Positions 33,091 to 40,886 of a stretch of 64,000 bases of DNA are shown piece by piece. Numbering within the stretch: the first letter of the stretch is position 1; every line of letters starts with the position of its first letter. The position numbers and the translations under genes were made by a program. Below the pieces are notes generated by a model. It did no database searches. It saw nothing but the letters and a program-made list of their open reading frames with translations, and was not told the DNA's origin. Origin of the DNA: Streptomyces sp. LHD-70 (lineage in GTDB: Bacteria; Actinomycetota; Actinomycetes; Streptomycetales; Streptomycetaceae); the NCBI RefSeq assembly GCF_031157275.1, contig NZ_JAVIFW010000011.1, positions 1 through 64,000 of the forward strand. The letters run 5' to 3'.

Positions 33091-33165
33091 ACGACGCACC
33101 TCCCGGGGGGGGAATGGACGACGTACTTCCCGGGGCGGGAATGGACGACGCACTTCCCTCGACGG
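33085..33165. repeat. three 27-bp imperfect tandem repeats
   Basis: Units start at 33085, 33112 and 33139, each GAATRGACGACGYACYTCCC plus a variable G-rich tail. They occupy the anti-sigma stop codon and most of the 110-bp gap before the FAD oxidoreductase. The core CGACGYAC matches half of the inverted repeat at 32694, so they may be iterated binding sites. Confidence 0.75.
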
Positions 33166-33200
33166 GAGTGGCGAGACCGCTGCGGAACTGAGGAGTCACC

Positions 33201-34442
33201 GTGACATGCGAACGAGCCCGGAGCGACGTGATCGTCGTCGGTGCGGGGCTGGCCGGGCTTGCCTGCGCCCGCGATCTCTCGGCGGCAGGACAGCACGTAC
33301 GCGTTCTGGAGGCGTCCGACGCCGTGGGCGGGCGGATGCGCACGGACACGAGCGACGGCTTCCTGCTCGACCGCGGATTCCAGGTCCTGAACACCGCCTA
33401 CCCGCAGCTGAGGCGCCGGGCAGAGCTCCGAGACCTGCGCCTGAGCCCCTTCACGCCGTCCGTCCTGACGCACACCCCGCAGGGCCGGCTCCGCTACAGC
33501 GATCCCACCCGGCGGCCTCGCGACATCGCCCTCTTCGCACGTCGGGGTCGGCACTCCGTACGGGACGGTGCCGGACTCGCGGCGCAGTCCCTGCTTGCGG
33601 CACTCGCCCCTGCCCGTGCGCTCAAGGGGCGTGCCGAACGCACGACGAGCGATGAACTGGGCCGCAGCGGCATCAAGGGCGACGTCCTTGAGGAATTTCT
33701 GCACCCGTTCCTGGCCGGAGTGTTCCTCGACGACCGGCTTGAGACGTCGAGCCGGGTGTTCCACATGGTCTGGCGGAGCTTCCTGCGCGGTACGGTCACG
33801 CTGCCGGCGGGTGGGATCGGCGCCGTTCCCGCGTATCTGGCCACCCGACTCCCGCCGGGCACCGTGCGGTTCGAGAGCCCGGTCGCTCAACTCACCACCG
33901 GGGGCGTACTGTTGGCCGACGGCCAGGAGCTGGACACGTCCGCGGTCGTGGTGGCCACCGACGCGGAGACCGCGTCGCGCCTGGTGCCGCAGCTGACGGT
34001 GCCGCCGACGCGCACCGTCACCACGTACTACTACGCGGCGCCCCGCTCTCCCCTGAAGGAGCCCACGTTGCTGCTTGACTCGCGGCGCAGGTTCCTCAAC
34101 ACCTGTGTGCCGAGCCAGGTCGTTCCCGGCTACGCGCCGCGGGGTCAGGCGCTGGTCTCCGCGTCGGTGCTCGGCGCGCACACCTCCGAGGGGAGCCCGG
34201 CACTGCGCGAGGCGCTCGCCGACGCCTACGAGACCGACACGTCCGGCTGGGAGGAGATCGCCCACTACACGATCCGCGGCGCCCTGCCCGCCATGGTCCC
34301 GCCCTGGCCGCTGTCGCGCCCCACCAGGATCGGGGCCCGGCTGTATGTGTGCGGCGACCACCGCGCGACCGGTTCGGTCCAGGGGGCCCTGGCGTCGGGG
34401 GCGCGGGCGGCGCGCGAGGTTCTGGCCTCGGGGTTGCTGTGA
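33201..34442 (+). CDS. FAD-dependent amine-oxidase-type oxidoreductase (LitQ-like position)
   Basis: A 413-residue flavoprotein: dinucleotide site VIVVGAGLAGLACARDLSAA, VLEASDAVGGRMRTD, and C-terminal RLYVCGDHRATGSVQGALAS (FAD-binding GD motif). It belongs to the NAD(P)/FAD oxidoreductase group related to protoporphyrinogen and carotenoid oxidases; the substrate is unknown. The stop overlaps the regulator's GTG (GTGA), so both are translationally coupled, as oxidoreductase and regulator are paired in S. coelicolor litRQ. The GTG start follows GAGGAG. Confidence 0.85.
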   Translation: MTCERARSDVIVVGAGLAGLACARDLSAAGQHVRVLEASDAVGGRMRTDTSDGFLLDRGFQVLNTAYPQLRRRAELRDLRLSPFTPSVLTHTPQGRLRYSDPTRRPRDIALFARRGRHSVRDGAGLAAQSLLAALAPARALKGRAERTTSDELGRSGIKGDVLEEFLHPFLAGVFLDDRLETSSRVFHMVWRSFLRGTVTLPAGGIGAVPAYLATRLPPGTVRFESPVAQLTTGGVLLADGQELDTSAVVVATDAETASRLVPQLTVPPTRTVTTYYYAAPRSPLKEPTLLLDSRRRFLNTCVPSQVVPGYAPRGQALVSASVLGAHTSEGSPALREALADAYETDTSGWEEIAHYTIRGALPAMVPPWPLSRPTRIGARLYVCGDHRATGSVQGALASGARAAREVLASGLL

Positions 34443-35488
34443 CACCTCGGCGCGAGGTTCGCCGTCCCGCCGCGGAGCCCGCCGCCGGGACCGACGCACC
34501 GGAAGCCCACCTGACCACCGGGGCGCTCGCCCGCAGACTCGGAGTCGCGCCGACCACGCTGCGTACGTGGGAACGCCGTTACGGCATCGGCCCCAGCCAC
34601 CGCGACCAGGGGCGGCACCGCCGCTGGTCCCCCACGGACGTGGCCAGGCTCGAGGACATGTGCCGCCTCACCGCGCGCGGGGTCGCCCCCTCGGAAGCGG
34701 CCCGTCTCGCGTTGTCGGGGACCCGCCCCTCGAAGGGTGCCGCGTCCCCGGGCCGGTCGCGGCCTCGCGGCACCGGCGGCTTCCGCGATCTGCCTCTGGG
34801 GCAGGTCTGGCCCGAGAGCCGAGGACTGGCACGCGCCGCCGTCCGCCTCGACTCCTCCGCGGTACAGGCCCAGTTGCGATCCGCCATCGATACGTACGGG
34901 ATCGTGGTGGCCTGGGAGCAGATCATCGCGCCCACCTTGCACGCCGTCGGCCGCAAATGGGCCACGGCCGACGCGTCGTACGTGGAGGTGGAGCATCTGC
35001 TGTCCTGGCATGTCTCCACCACGCTGCGCTCGACCGTCGCCGTGCCCGGGGGCAAGGCCGCTCCGATCCTGCTGGCCTGCATGCCGGACGAGCAGCACAG
35101 CCTTCCGATCGAGGCACTCTGGGCGGCACTGGTGGAGCGCGGGCTCCCCACCCGCATCTTCGGCGCCGCCGTCCCCGCCGAGGCACTGCAGTCGGCCGTC
35201 CGCAGGCTCGGCCCCTGCGCCGTGGTGCTGTGGTCCCAGTCCCGGCACACCGCCGACGTCGGTGTGGTCCGCGCTCTGCTGGCGCTCGAGTGGGGCATGC
35301 GGGGCGCGCGGAGTCATCCCTTGGCGCTCCTGGCGGGGCCGGGCTGGGAGAGCGCACCCTCCGAGCCGGGAGCGGGCCGCCTCACCGGACTGGCGTCCGG
35401 CCTGGCCCTGCTGGAATCCCTGTTCCGCACCGTCAGAACCCCACCGCCGGCCCCGGATCCGGACTCGACGCGCCACGGCGCCACCTGA
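34439..35488 (+). CDS. litR: MerR-family regulator with B12-binding-type domain (LitR/CarH-like)
   Basis: A 349-residue protein. The MerR helix-turn-helix (LTTGALARRLGVAPTTLRTW, ERRYGIGPSHRD) spans about 25-90. A B12-binding helical bundle follows, with RKWATADASYVEVEHLLSWH (the W...EH cap motif of CarH, one residue longer here). The Rossmann-like part has ILLACMPDEQHSLPIEALWA, whose His is at the position of the lower-ligand motif. LitR/CarH proteins bind adenosylcobalamin in the dark and release DNA on light. It is adjacent to an ECF sigma and photolyase genes. Start GTG 34439 overlaps the previous stop. Confidence 0.85.
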   Translation: MTPRREVRRPAAEPAAGTDAPEAHLTTGALARRLGVAPTTLRTWERRYGIGPSHRDQGRHRRWSPTDVARLEDMCRLTARGVAPSEAARLALSGTRPSKGAASPGRSRPRGTGGFRDLPLGQVWPESRGLARAAVRLDSSAVQAQLRSAIDTYGIVVAWEQIIAPTLHAVGRKWATADASYVEVEHLLSWHVSTTLRSTVAVPGGKAAPILLACMPDEQHSLPIEALWAALVERGLPTRIFGAAVPAEALQSAVRRLGPCAVVLWSQSRHTADVGVVRALLALEWGMRGARSHPLALLAGPGWESAPSEPGAGRLTGLASGLALLESLFRTVRTPPPAPDPDSTRHGAT

Positions 35489-35597
35489 GGGCCCTTGCTC
35501 GCTCAACCATGGTCAGGTCACCCGTCCCAGGTCGATCGGAGGGTGTCAGAGGCCGCTGATAGCGTGCTGTGCCACTGAAACGATCACGGGGGTGGCA

Positions 35598-36524
35598 GTG
35601 CAGGACGTATCTCGTCACGAGGTCGACGAGCGGCTCATGGCCCGAGCGCTCGACGGCATCAAGGACCGGACCCTCAACCACTGGTACGGCCTGCGGTACG
35701 GCAGCCCGTCCCTGCGGAACGTCGCGGTGCTGCGCGACGAGCTCCTCGACCACGTCGCCGCGAGCGTCCAGGACGACGGGAGCCTGGCCGGGCCGTGGCG
35801 GAGGGTCCTGGAGACCGCCGCGGAGTGCGCTCTCGGGATCCTGAGCGTCGGTTGCTACCCCGACGGGGACCAGGAGATCCGCCTGCCGCTCCTCGGGGAG
35901 GAGATCAGCACGGATGACGACGAGGTCGAGTTCGGTGACCTCATGGTGAGTCAGGCGCCCACGACCGCGACGTGGGTGGAGGCCTTCTCGCTGTGCCTGG
36001 TCAGCGGCCTGATCCTGGAATGGCGACGGGTGATCGGTCCGCTGCTGCAGGACGAGTACGCGGGCGAGATCCGGAGCGGAGTGCCGTACTCCGAGCTGGA
36101 GTCGCGGTCGGAGCCCGCGGGGCTGGCAGAGATGGACGCGCTGAGCCTGTACCTCGCCCCGGCCACCGGCCACCGTCCCAGCGACTGGCCCCGTGTGCCC
36201 CTGCGCGAGCCCACCGCCGAGGAACGCGTGGCGGCGGCCGGTCAACTGGACGCGAGCGGGCCCCTGTCCCCGGACCAGCAGCTCTTGCGCGTGCTCCTGG
36301 ACGACGATCAGCAGGCGTTCGAGCAGGCCCTGGCGGCTCGGCTCGTACGGCACCGCGAGAGCGTGGGATCCGACCCGGCTCCCCGTTCGTTGCTCCCGCT
36401 CGGCGCCCTCGCGCCGGCCGCGCTCGCGGTCCAGGTGCACGGGTGGGAGCTGGGTGTCAGCTCCGGCTACCTGCCGTACGACCTGCTGAGGTCCTCGCAG
36501 GCGCCGGGCGGCTCGGGTTCATGA
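35598..36524 (+). CDS. Imm49 family immunity protein
   Basis: A 308-residue protein with features of immunity-protein-49 families: DRTLNHWYGLRYGSPSLRNV near residue 25, AECALGILSVGCYPDGDQEIRLPL, TWVEAFSLCLVSGLILEWRR, and C-terminal SLLPLGALAPAALAVQVHGW then SSGYLPYDLL. Imm49 proteins neutralise polymorphic toxins. No toxin gene is next to it, so it is an orphan or defends against neighbours' toxins. GTG 35598 has GGGGG five bases upstream; GTG 35592 is in frame. GATAGCGT at about 35556 may be a -10 box. Confidence 0.7.
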   Translation: MQDVSRHEVDERLMARALDGIKDRTLNHWYGLRYGSPSLRNVAVLRDELLDHVAASVQDDGSLAGPWRRVLETAAECALGILSVGCYPDGDQEIRLPLLGEEISTDDDEVEFGDLMVSQAPTTATWVEAFSLCLVSGLILEWRRVIGPLLQDEYAGEIRSGVPYSELESRSEPAGLAEMDALSLYLAPATGHRPSDWPRVPLREPTAEERVAAAGQLDASGPLSPDQQLLRVLLDDDQQAFEQALAARLVRHRESVGSDPAPRSLLPLGALAPAALAVQVHGWELGVSSGYLPYDLLRSSQAPGGSGS

Positions 36525-36536
36525 AGGACGCCGGCG

Positions 36537-37118
36537 TCACAGCGCGTTCGCGTCGTACGCCCGGCGCAAGAGACCTGCGAAGGGTTCGTCCACCTCTTCG
36601 ACGGTGGTGAGGGGTACGCGTACGTCCATGCCGTCGCCCAGGCCCTTCGCTGTCAGCAGTCGTCCGTCCGGCTCGGCGCTGGGGATCCGCAGACCCACGT
36701 CGAGACGGGTGCGGGTGGTGGGCCGTACGCGGGCGAAGGTTCGGCGGGGGCCGACCAGGGCCACGAATGTCTTGCGTACCTGGACGGTCACCTCGCCCAG
36801 TTCGGCGGCCCGCAGCAGGACGGCGTCCAGGACGGGGCGCAGTCCGGGGCGGTCCTCGTACTGGGCGTCGATGAGTTCGTCCGCGCTCTGGAGGAGGAAC
36901 TCCGGGTAGCCGAAGGTCTCGTGCACCAGGAGCATTTGCGCGTATCCCTGGACGCCTTGGCCGCTCAGCCAGTCACGCAGTTCCTGCTCCGATCCCGGTG
37001 CCTGTTCGCGGATGCGCTCCGTCCACTCCGCGAGGGTCGCGCCGCTGCCCCGTTCCAGGAGGCCGATCTGCCAGTCCCGCATCTCCTGCCAGGACTTGAC
37101 CTCGGGTGCGCCGGTCAA
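36537..37118 (-). CDS. DUF4287/DUF5655 domain protein
   Basis: A 193-residue protein. Its N-terminal part (WQEMRDWQIGLLERGSGATLAEW) resembles DUF4287. The C-terminal part (VTVQVRKTFVALVGPRRTFA, TTRTRLDVGLRIP) is DUF5655, a domain thought to be DNA- or nucleotide-related. Function is unknown. TTG 37118 is chosen because AGGTGA lies five bases upstream and the protein then begins TGAPEVKSW; a longer TTG start at 37163 is also in frame. It ends 12 bp from the convergent Imm49 gene. Confidence 0.65.
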   Translation of the reverse strand: MTGAPEVKSWQEMRDWQIGLLERGSGATLAEWTERIREQAPGSEQELRDWLSGQGVQGYAQMLLVHETFGYPEFLLQSADELIDAQYEDRPGLRPVLDAVLLRAAELGEVTVQVRKTFVALVGPRRTFARVRPTTRTRLDVGLRIPSAEPDGRLLTAKGLGDGMDVRVPLTTVEEVDEPFAGLLRRAYDANAL

Positions 37119-37184
37119 AACGATCACCTGCTGTCTGCGGTCTTGAAGTGCCTCGTACGGCAAAAGCTACCGGCCCGCGGCGGT

Positions 37185-37946
37185 TCAGGGTTCGCGGTGG
37201 CCGAGGGTTGCTGAGATGCGTTGGGCGGCGCGGCCGATGACGGTGGTCAGGCCGCGCATGCGGGCGGCGGGCATGTAGGGACGGGTGGCGGAGACGCTGA
37301 TGGCGCCGGCGATGGCCCCGGTGGCGTCGCGGATGGGGGCGGCCACGCAGCGGATGCCGGGTTCGTTGTCCTCCAGGTCCATCGCCACGCCCGACTCGGC
37401 GTACGCGCGCATGCGGGCCAGGAAGGCGTCGAGGTCCTGCGGGTGGACCTGGTCGGGTGCCGTGGGGGCTTCCGCCTGGTAGAGCGCGGGCCACTGCGGT
37501 TCGGAGTCCAGGAGGAGGGCCATGCCGACGCCGGTGCGCGTGAGCGGCATGCGGTGGCCGATGCGGGAGCGCATCTCGGCTCCGCGGGTGCCGGGGAGTT
37601 TGTCGAGGTAGAGGACCGAGTCCCCGTCGCGCACGGCGAGGTGCAGGGTGTCGTGCAGTTGCGCGGAGAGTTCCTCGAGGACGGGTCTGGCCACCACGGG
37701 CAGCGGGTTGCCGTGCAGGGCCTGGAAGCCGAGTTCAATGAGGGTGGGGCCGAGGGTGTAACCGTCCCGCCCGCTGCGCAAGTAGCCCTCGGTGACGAGG
37801 AGTTGGGTGAGCCGGTGGGCGGTGCTGCGGCCCAGGCCGGTGCGTTCGACGAGGGTGCGCAGGTCGTCGGCGCCGTCGGCGACCGCGCGGATGATCGCGA
37901 GTCCGCGGGCGAGTGTCTGGGTGCCGGGCGCCGGGGTGTCAGCCAT
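37185..37946 (-). CDS. IclR-family regulator of the galactonate operon
   Basis: A 253-residue IclR protein: winged helix LRTLVERTGLGRSTAHRLTQLLVTEGYL (about 29-56), then the GAF-like effector domain with DTLHLAVRDGDSVLYLDKLP, IGHRMPLTRTGVGMALL and GIRCVAAPIRDATGAIAGAI. It is divergent from dgoK and very likely controls the dgo operon in response to galactonate or KDPGal. A palindrome lies in the 64-bp gap. The reverse-strand TATATGTAGGAT just before ATG 37946 provides a -10 region. Confidence 0.88.
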   Translation of the reverse strand: MADTPAPGTQTLARGLAIIRAVADGADDLRTLVERTGLGRSTAHRLTQLLVTEGYLRSGRDGYTLGPTLIELGFQALHGNPLPVVARPVLEELSAQLHDTLHLAVRDGDSVLYLDKLPGTRGAEMRSRIGHRMPLTRTGVGMALLLDSEPQWPALYQAEAPTAPDQVHPQDLDAFLARMRAYAESGVAMDLEDNEPGIRCVAAPIRDATGAIAGAISVSATRPYMPAARMRGLTTVIGRAAQRISATLGHREP

Positions 37947-37971
37947 GGCTCGATCCTACATATAGGGACGG

Positions 37972-37991
37972 CGTTCGCATTATCGGGAACG
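37972..37991. promoter_or_regulatory. candidate IclR operator of the dgo operon
   Basis: CGTTC and GAACG arms flank ten bases including CATTAT, a -10-like box for the operon, between the divergent iclR and dgoK genes. GGGACGG and GGGAACGG repeats lie in the same element. Confidence 0.45.
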
Positions 37992-38010
37992 GCCTCGCAG
38001 AGTGACGCCC

Positions 38011-39096
38011 ATGACGGACACCGAACCGGGCCTGGTCGCGCTCGACTGGGGGACTTCCGGCCTGCGCGCCTGGCTGCTCGACGCAGGCGGTCGCATCATC
38101 GACACCCGCAGGTCGGGGCGCGGACTGCTCGCCACCACGGAGGGCATCGACGCCCACGACCCGAAGGCACGGGAGGCTGCCTACGAAGAGGCTCTCCGGG
38201 AGGCGTGCGGCGACTGGCTCACCTCGTACCCGCGGGTGCCCGTGGTCGCGTGCGGGATGGTGGGCAGCGCGCAGGGCTGGGTCGACAGCGGGTACCGCAC
38301 CGTGCCGACCGCGGTGGACTTCGCCTCGCTCGTACCGGTGGAGCACCGCGCGGGCGTGCTGCATGTGGTGCCGGGGCTGCGCGTCGCCTCGGGCATGGCG
38401 CCGGGCGAGGCGCCGGGCGATGTGATGCGCGGCGAGGAGTGCCAACTCGCCGGTGTGCTGGCCGAGTTGGGCGACCGCGACGAGCCGTTCACGGTGGTGC
38501 TGCCGGGCACGCACACCAAGTGGGTCCGCGTCGACCGCGGCCGGGTGACCGGCTTCAGCACGGCGATGTCGGGTGAGGTGTACGGCCTGTTGACCCGGCA
38601 CGGGATCCTCGCGCGTACGGCCGGTTCCGCCGTACGGGACGACGCGGCGTTCGCGCGGGGTCTTGCCGCCGACCGGTCGCGAGGGCTTGCCGCGGAGCTG
38701 TTCGGGGCGCGGCCGCTGGTGCTCGACGGCGTGCTCGATCCGGCCTCGCTGCCGGACTACGTCTCGGGCGTGCTCATCGCCGACGAGGTGGCACATCTGC
38801 TGCCCGCCGACGGCTCGGGCACGCCGGGCGAGGTGGTGCTGTGCGGCGCGGCCGATCTGTGCCGCCGCTATGCCACGGCGCTCGCGAACCGGGGGGTGCG
38901 GGCCACCGTCCTCGGCGAGGAGGTCACCGCCCGCGGGTTGTGGCGCATCGCGGGCCGGGCTGGGCTGCTCGGCCGTCAGGACGACGAAGGCGACGAAGGC
39001 GACGTACGCGATGCACGCGATGCACGCGACGTAAGCGACGTAAGCGACGTAAGCGACGTAAGCGACGGACGTATGGAAGGGACACGGAGACGATGA
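38011..39096 (+). CDS. dgoK: 2-dehydro-3-deoxygalactonokinase
   Basis: A ~361-residue DgoK kinase: phosphate-1 motif LVALDWGTSGLRAWLLDAGG at the start, VVACGMVGSAQGW, VVLPGTHTKWVRVDRGRVTG (phosphate-2 region), and EVVLCGAADLCRRYATAL. It phosphorylates 2-keto-3-deoxygalactonate at C6, step two of the De Ley-Doudoroff route. The last ~35 residues are a DEGDEGD...VSDVSDVSDVSD tail made by 9-bp repeats, beyond the normal end of the family. Its stop overlaps the aldolase start (ATGA). ATG 38011 is preferred; GTG 38002 is in frame. Confidence 0.88.
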   Translation: MTDTEPGLVALDWGTSGLRAWLLDAGGRIIDTRRSGRGLLATTEGIDAHDPKAREAAYEEALREACGDWLTSYPRVPVVACGMVGSAQGWVDSGYRTVPTAVDFASLVPVEHRAGVLHVVPGLRVASGMAPGEAPGDVMRGEECQLAGVLAELGDRDEPFTVVLPGTHTKWVRVDRGRVTGFSTAMSGEVYGLLTRHGILARTAGSAVRDDAAFARGLAADRSRGLAAELFGARPLVLDGVLDPASLPDYVSGVLIADEVAHLLPADGSGTPGEVVLCGAADLCRRYATALANRGVRATVLGEEVTARGLWRIAGRAGLLGRQDDEGDEGDVRDARDARDVSDVSDVSDVSDGRMEGTRRR

Positions 39097-39734
39097 CAGG
39101 GCTGATCGCGATCCTGCGAGGCGTCACGCCCGCCGAGGTCGTAGGGGTGGGCCGGGCGCTCGCCGACGCCGGCGTCACCACCATCGAGGTGCCGCTCAAC
39201 TCGCCCGACCCGTTCACGAGTGTGCGTCTGCTCGCCGACGCACTGGGCGAGCGGTGTGCGATCGGTGCGGGCACCGTGCTCACCGTGGAGGACGTGGAGC
39301 GGGCGCGGGCGGCCGGGGCGCGGATGGTGGTGGCACCGAACTGCGACCGTGCGGTGATCTCCGCAGCGGTGGCGGCGGGCCTGACGCCGTATCCGGGGGT
39401 GGCCACGCCCACCGAGGCGTTCGCCGCGATCGCCGCGGGTGCCCGTCGGTTGAAGGTCTTCCCGGCGGAGACGGTCGGCATCAGCGGGGTGCGGGCCTGG
39501 CGGGCGGTGCTTCCGCCGGATGTCGGTCTGGTGCCGGTCGGCGGGGTCGACGTATCGAATCTGGCCGCGTGGGCGGCTGCCGGTGTGGCGGGGGTCGGGC
39601 TCGGTTCCGGTCTCTACCGGCCGGGCGACACGGCCGAGGCGGTCGGTGCCCGGGCTCGTGAGCTCTGCCGGATCTGGGAAGAGGCCGTCGGCCGGGACGC
39701 GGGCGGCCCCGTTGCAGGAGTGAGGAACGCATGA
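39093..39734 (+). CDS. dgoA: 2-dehydro-3-deoxy-6-phosphogalactonate aldolase
   Basis: A 213-residue KDPG/KDPGal-type aldolase. The catalytic Glu is in TTIEVPLNSP and the Schiff-base Lys in RRLKVFPAE; the phosphate site includes VPVGGVDVSN. It cleaves KDPGal to pyruvate and glyceraldehyde 3-phosphate, the third step of galactonate breakdown. ATGA overlaps on both sides show tight coupling with dgoK and dgoD. Confidence 0.9.
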   Translation: MTGLIAILRGVTPAEVVGVGRALADAGVTTIEVPLNSPDPFTSVRLLADALGERCAIGAGTVLTVEDVERARAAGARMVVAPNCDRAVISAAVAAGLTPYPGVATPTEAFAAIAAGARRLKVFPAETVGISGVRAWRAVLPPDVGLVPVGGVDVSNLAAWAAAGVAGVGLGSGLYRPGDTAEAVGARARELCRIWEEAVGRDAGGPVAGVRNA

Positions 39735-40879
39735 GAATCACGTCAGTGACGACGTATCAGGTGCCGCCGCGCTGGTGTTTCCTGAAGATCGAGACCGATG
39801 CGGGCATCACCGGGTGGGGCGAGCCGGTCCTGGAGGGCCGGGCCGCGTCGGTGGCCGCCACGGTGGAGGAGCTCTCCGACTACCTGATCGGGAAGGACCC
39901 TTCGCAGGTCGAGGACCTGTGGACGGTGCTCTACCGGGGCGGGTTCTACCGCGGTGGCGGCATCCACATGAGTGCGCTCGCCGGGATCGACCAGGCCCTG
40001 TGGGACATCAAGGGCAAGGCGCTCGGTGTGCCGGTGCACGAGCTGCTCGGCGGGCGCGTCCGTGACCGGATCAAGGTGTACTCGTGGATCGGCGGCGACC
40101 GTCCCGCGGAGACGGCCCGGGCCGCGCGGGAGGTGGTGGACCGCGGGTTCTCCGCGGTGAAGATGAACGGGACCGAGGAGCTGTCGTACCTCGACACCTG
40201 GGACAAGGTGGACCAGTGCATCGCCAATGTGGACGCGGTGCGGCAGGCGGTGGGCCCGAACGTCGGTATCGGTGTCGACTTCCACGGCCGGGTGCACAAG
40301 CCGATGGCGAAGGTGCTGCTGCGTGAACTGGAGCCGTACCGGCTGATGTTCGTCGAGGAGCCGGTGCTCTCCGAGCACATCGACGGCTTCGCCGACGTAC
40401 TGCGCAACTCGCCGATCCCGATCGCACTCGGCGAACGGCTGTACTCCCGTTGGGACTTCAAGTCGGTGCTCGCCTCCGGGGCCGTGGACATCGTCCAGCC
40501 CGACCCGTCGCACTGCGGCGGCATCACCGAGGCCCGCAAGATCGCGCACATGGCCGAGGCGTACGACGTCGGCCTCGCCCTGCACTGCCCGCTCGGCCCG
40601 ATCGCGCTTGCCGCCTGCCTGCAGATCGACGCCGGCTGCTACAACGCGACGATCCAGGAACAGAGCCTGGGCATCCACTACAACACCAGCAACGACCTGC
40701 TCGACTACCTGGTGGATCCCGCGGTGTTCACCTACCGCGACGGCCAGGTCACCATCCCCTCCGGTCCCGGTCTCGGCATCGAGGTCGACGAGGAGTACAT
40801 CGCCGAGCGCGCCGCCGAGGGGCACCGCTGGCGCAACCCCGTGTGGCGGCACTCCGACGGCTCGTTCGCGGAGTGGTGA
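39731..40879 (+). CDS. dgoD: D-galactonate dehydratase
   Basis: A 382-residue enolase-superfamily enzyme. Metal ligands are in GVDFHGR (D), FVEEPV (E) and ALGERL (E), and the catalytic His pair is in VDFHGR and LALHCPLGP, as in E. coli DgoD. The near full-length similarity (MRITSVTTYQVPPRWCFLKI, WSDGSFAEW-like end) leaves little doubt. It removes water from D-galactonate to give 2-keto-3-deoxygalactonate, step one. It overlaps dgoA by four bases. Confidence 0.93.
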   Translation: MRITSVTTYQVPPRWCFLKIETDAGITGWGEPVLEGRAASVAATVEELSDYLIGKDPSQVEDLWTVLYRGGFYRGGGIHMSALAGIDQALWDIKGKALGVPVHELLGGRVRDRIKVYSWIGGDRPAETARAAREVVDRGFSAVKMNGTEELSYLDTWDKVDQCIANVDAVRQAVGPNVGIGVDFHGRVHKPMAKVLLRELEPYRLMFVEEPVLSEHIDGFADVLRNSPIPIALGERLYSRWDFKSVLASGAVDIVQPDPSHCGGITEARKIAHMAEAYDVGLALHCPLGPIALAACLQIDAGCYNATIQEQSLGIHYNTSNDLLDYLVDPAVFTYRDGQVTIPSGPGLGIEVDEEYIAERAAEGHRWRNPVWRHSDGSFAEW

Positions 40880-40886
40880 GCGGACG

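Noticed and set aside
33085..33165. CRISPR-like 27-bp repeats
   Set aside because: They are tandem with no unique spacers between them and lie in a promoter region.
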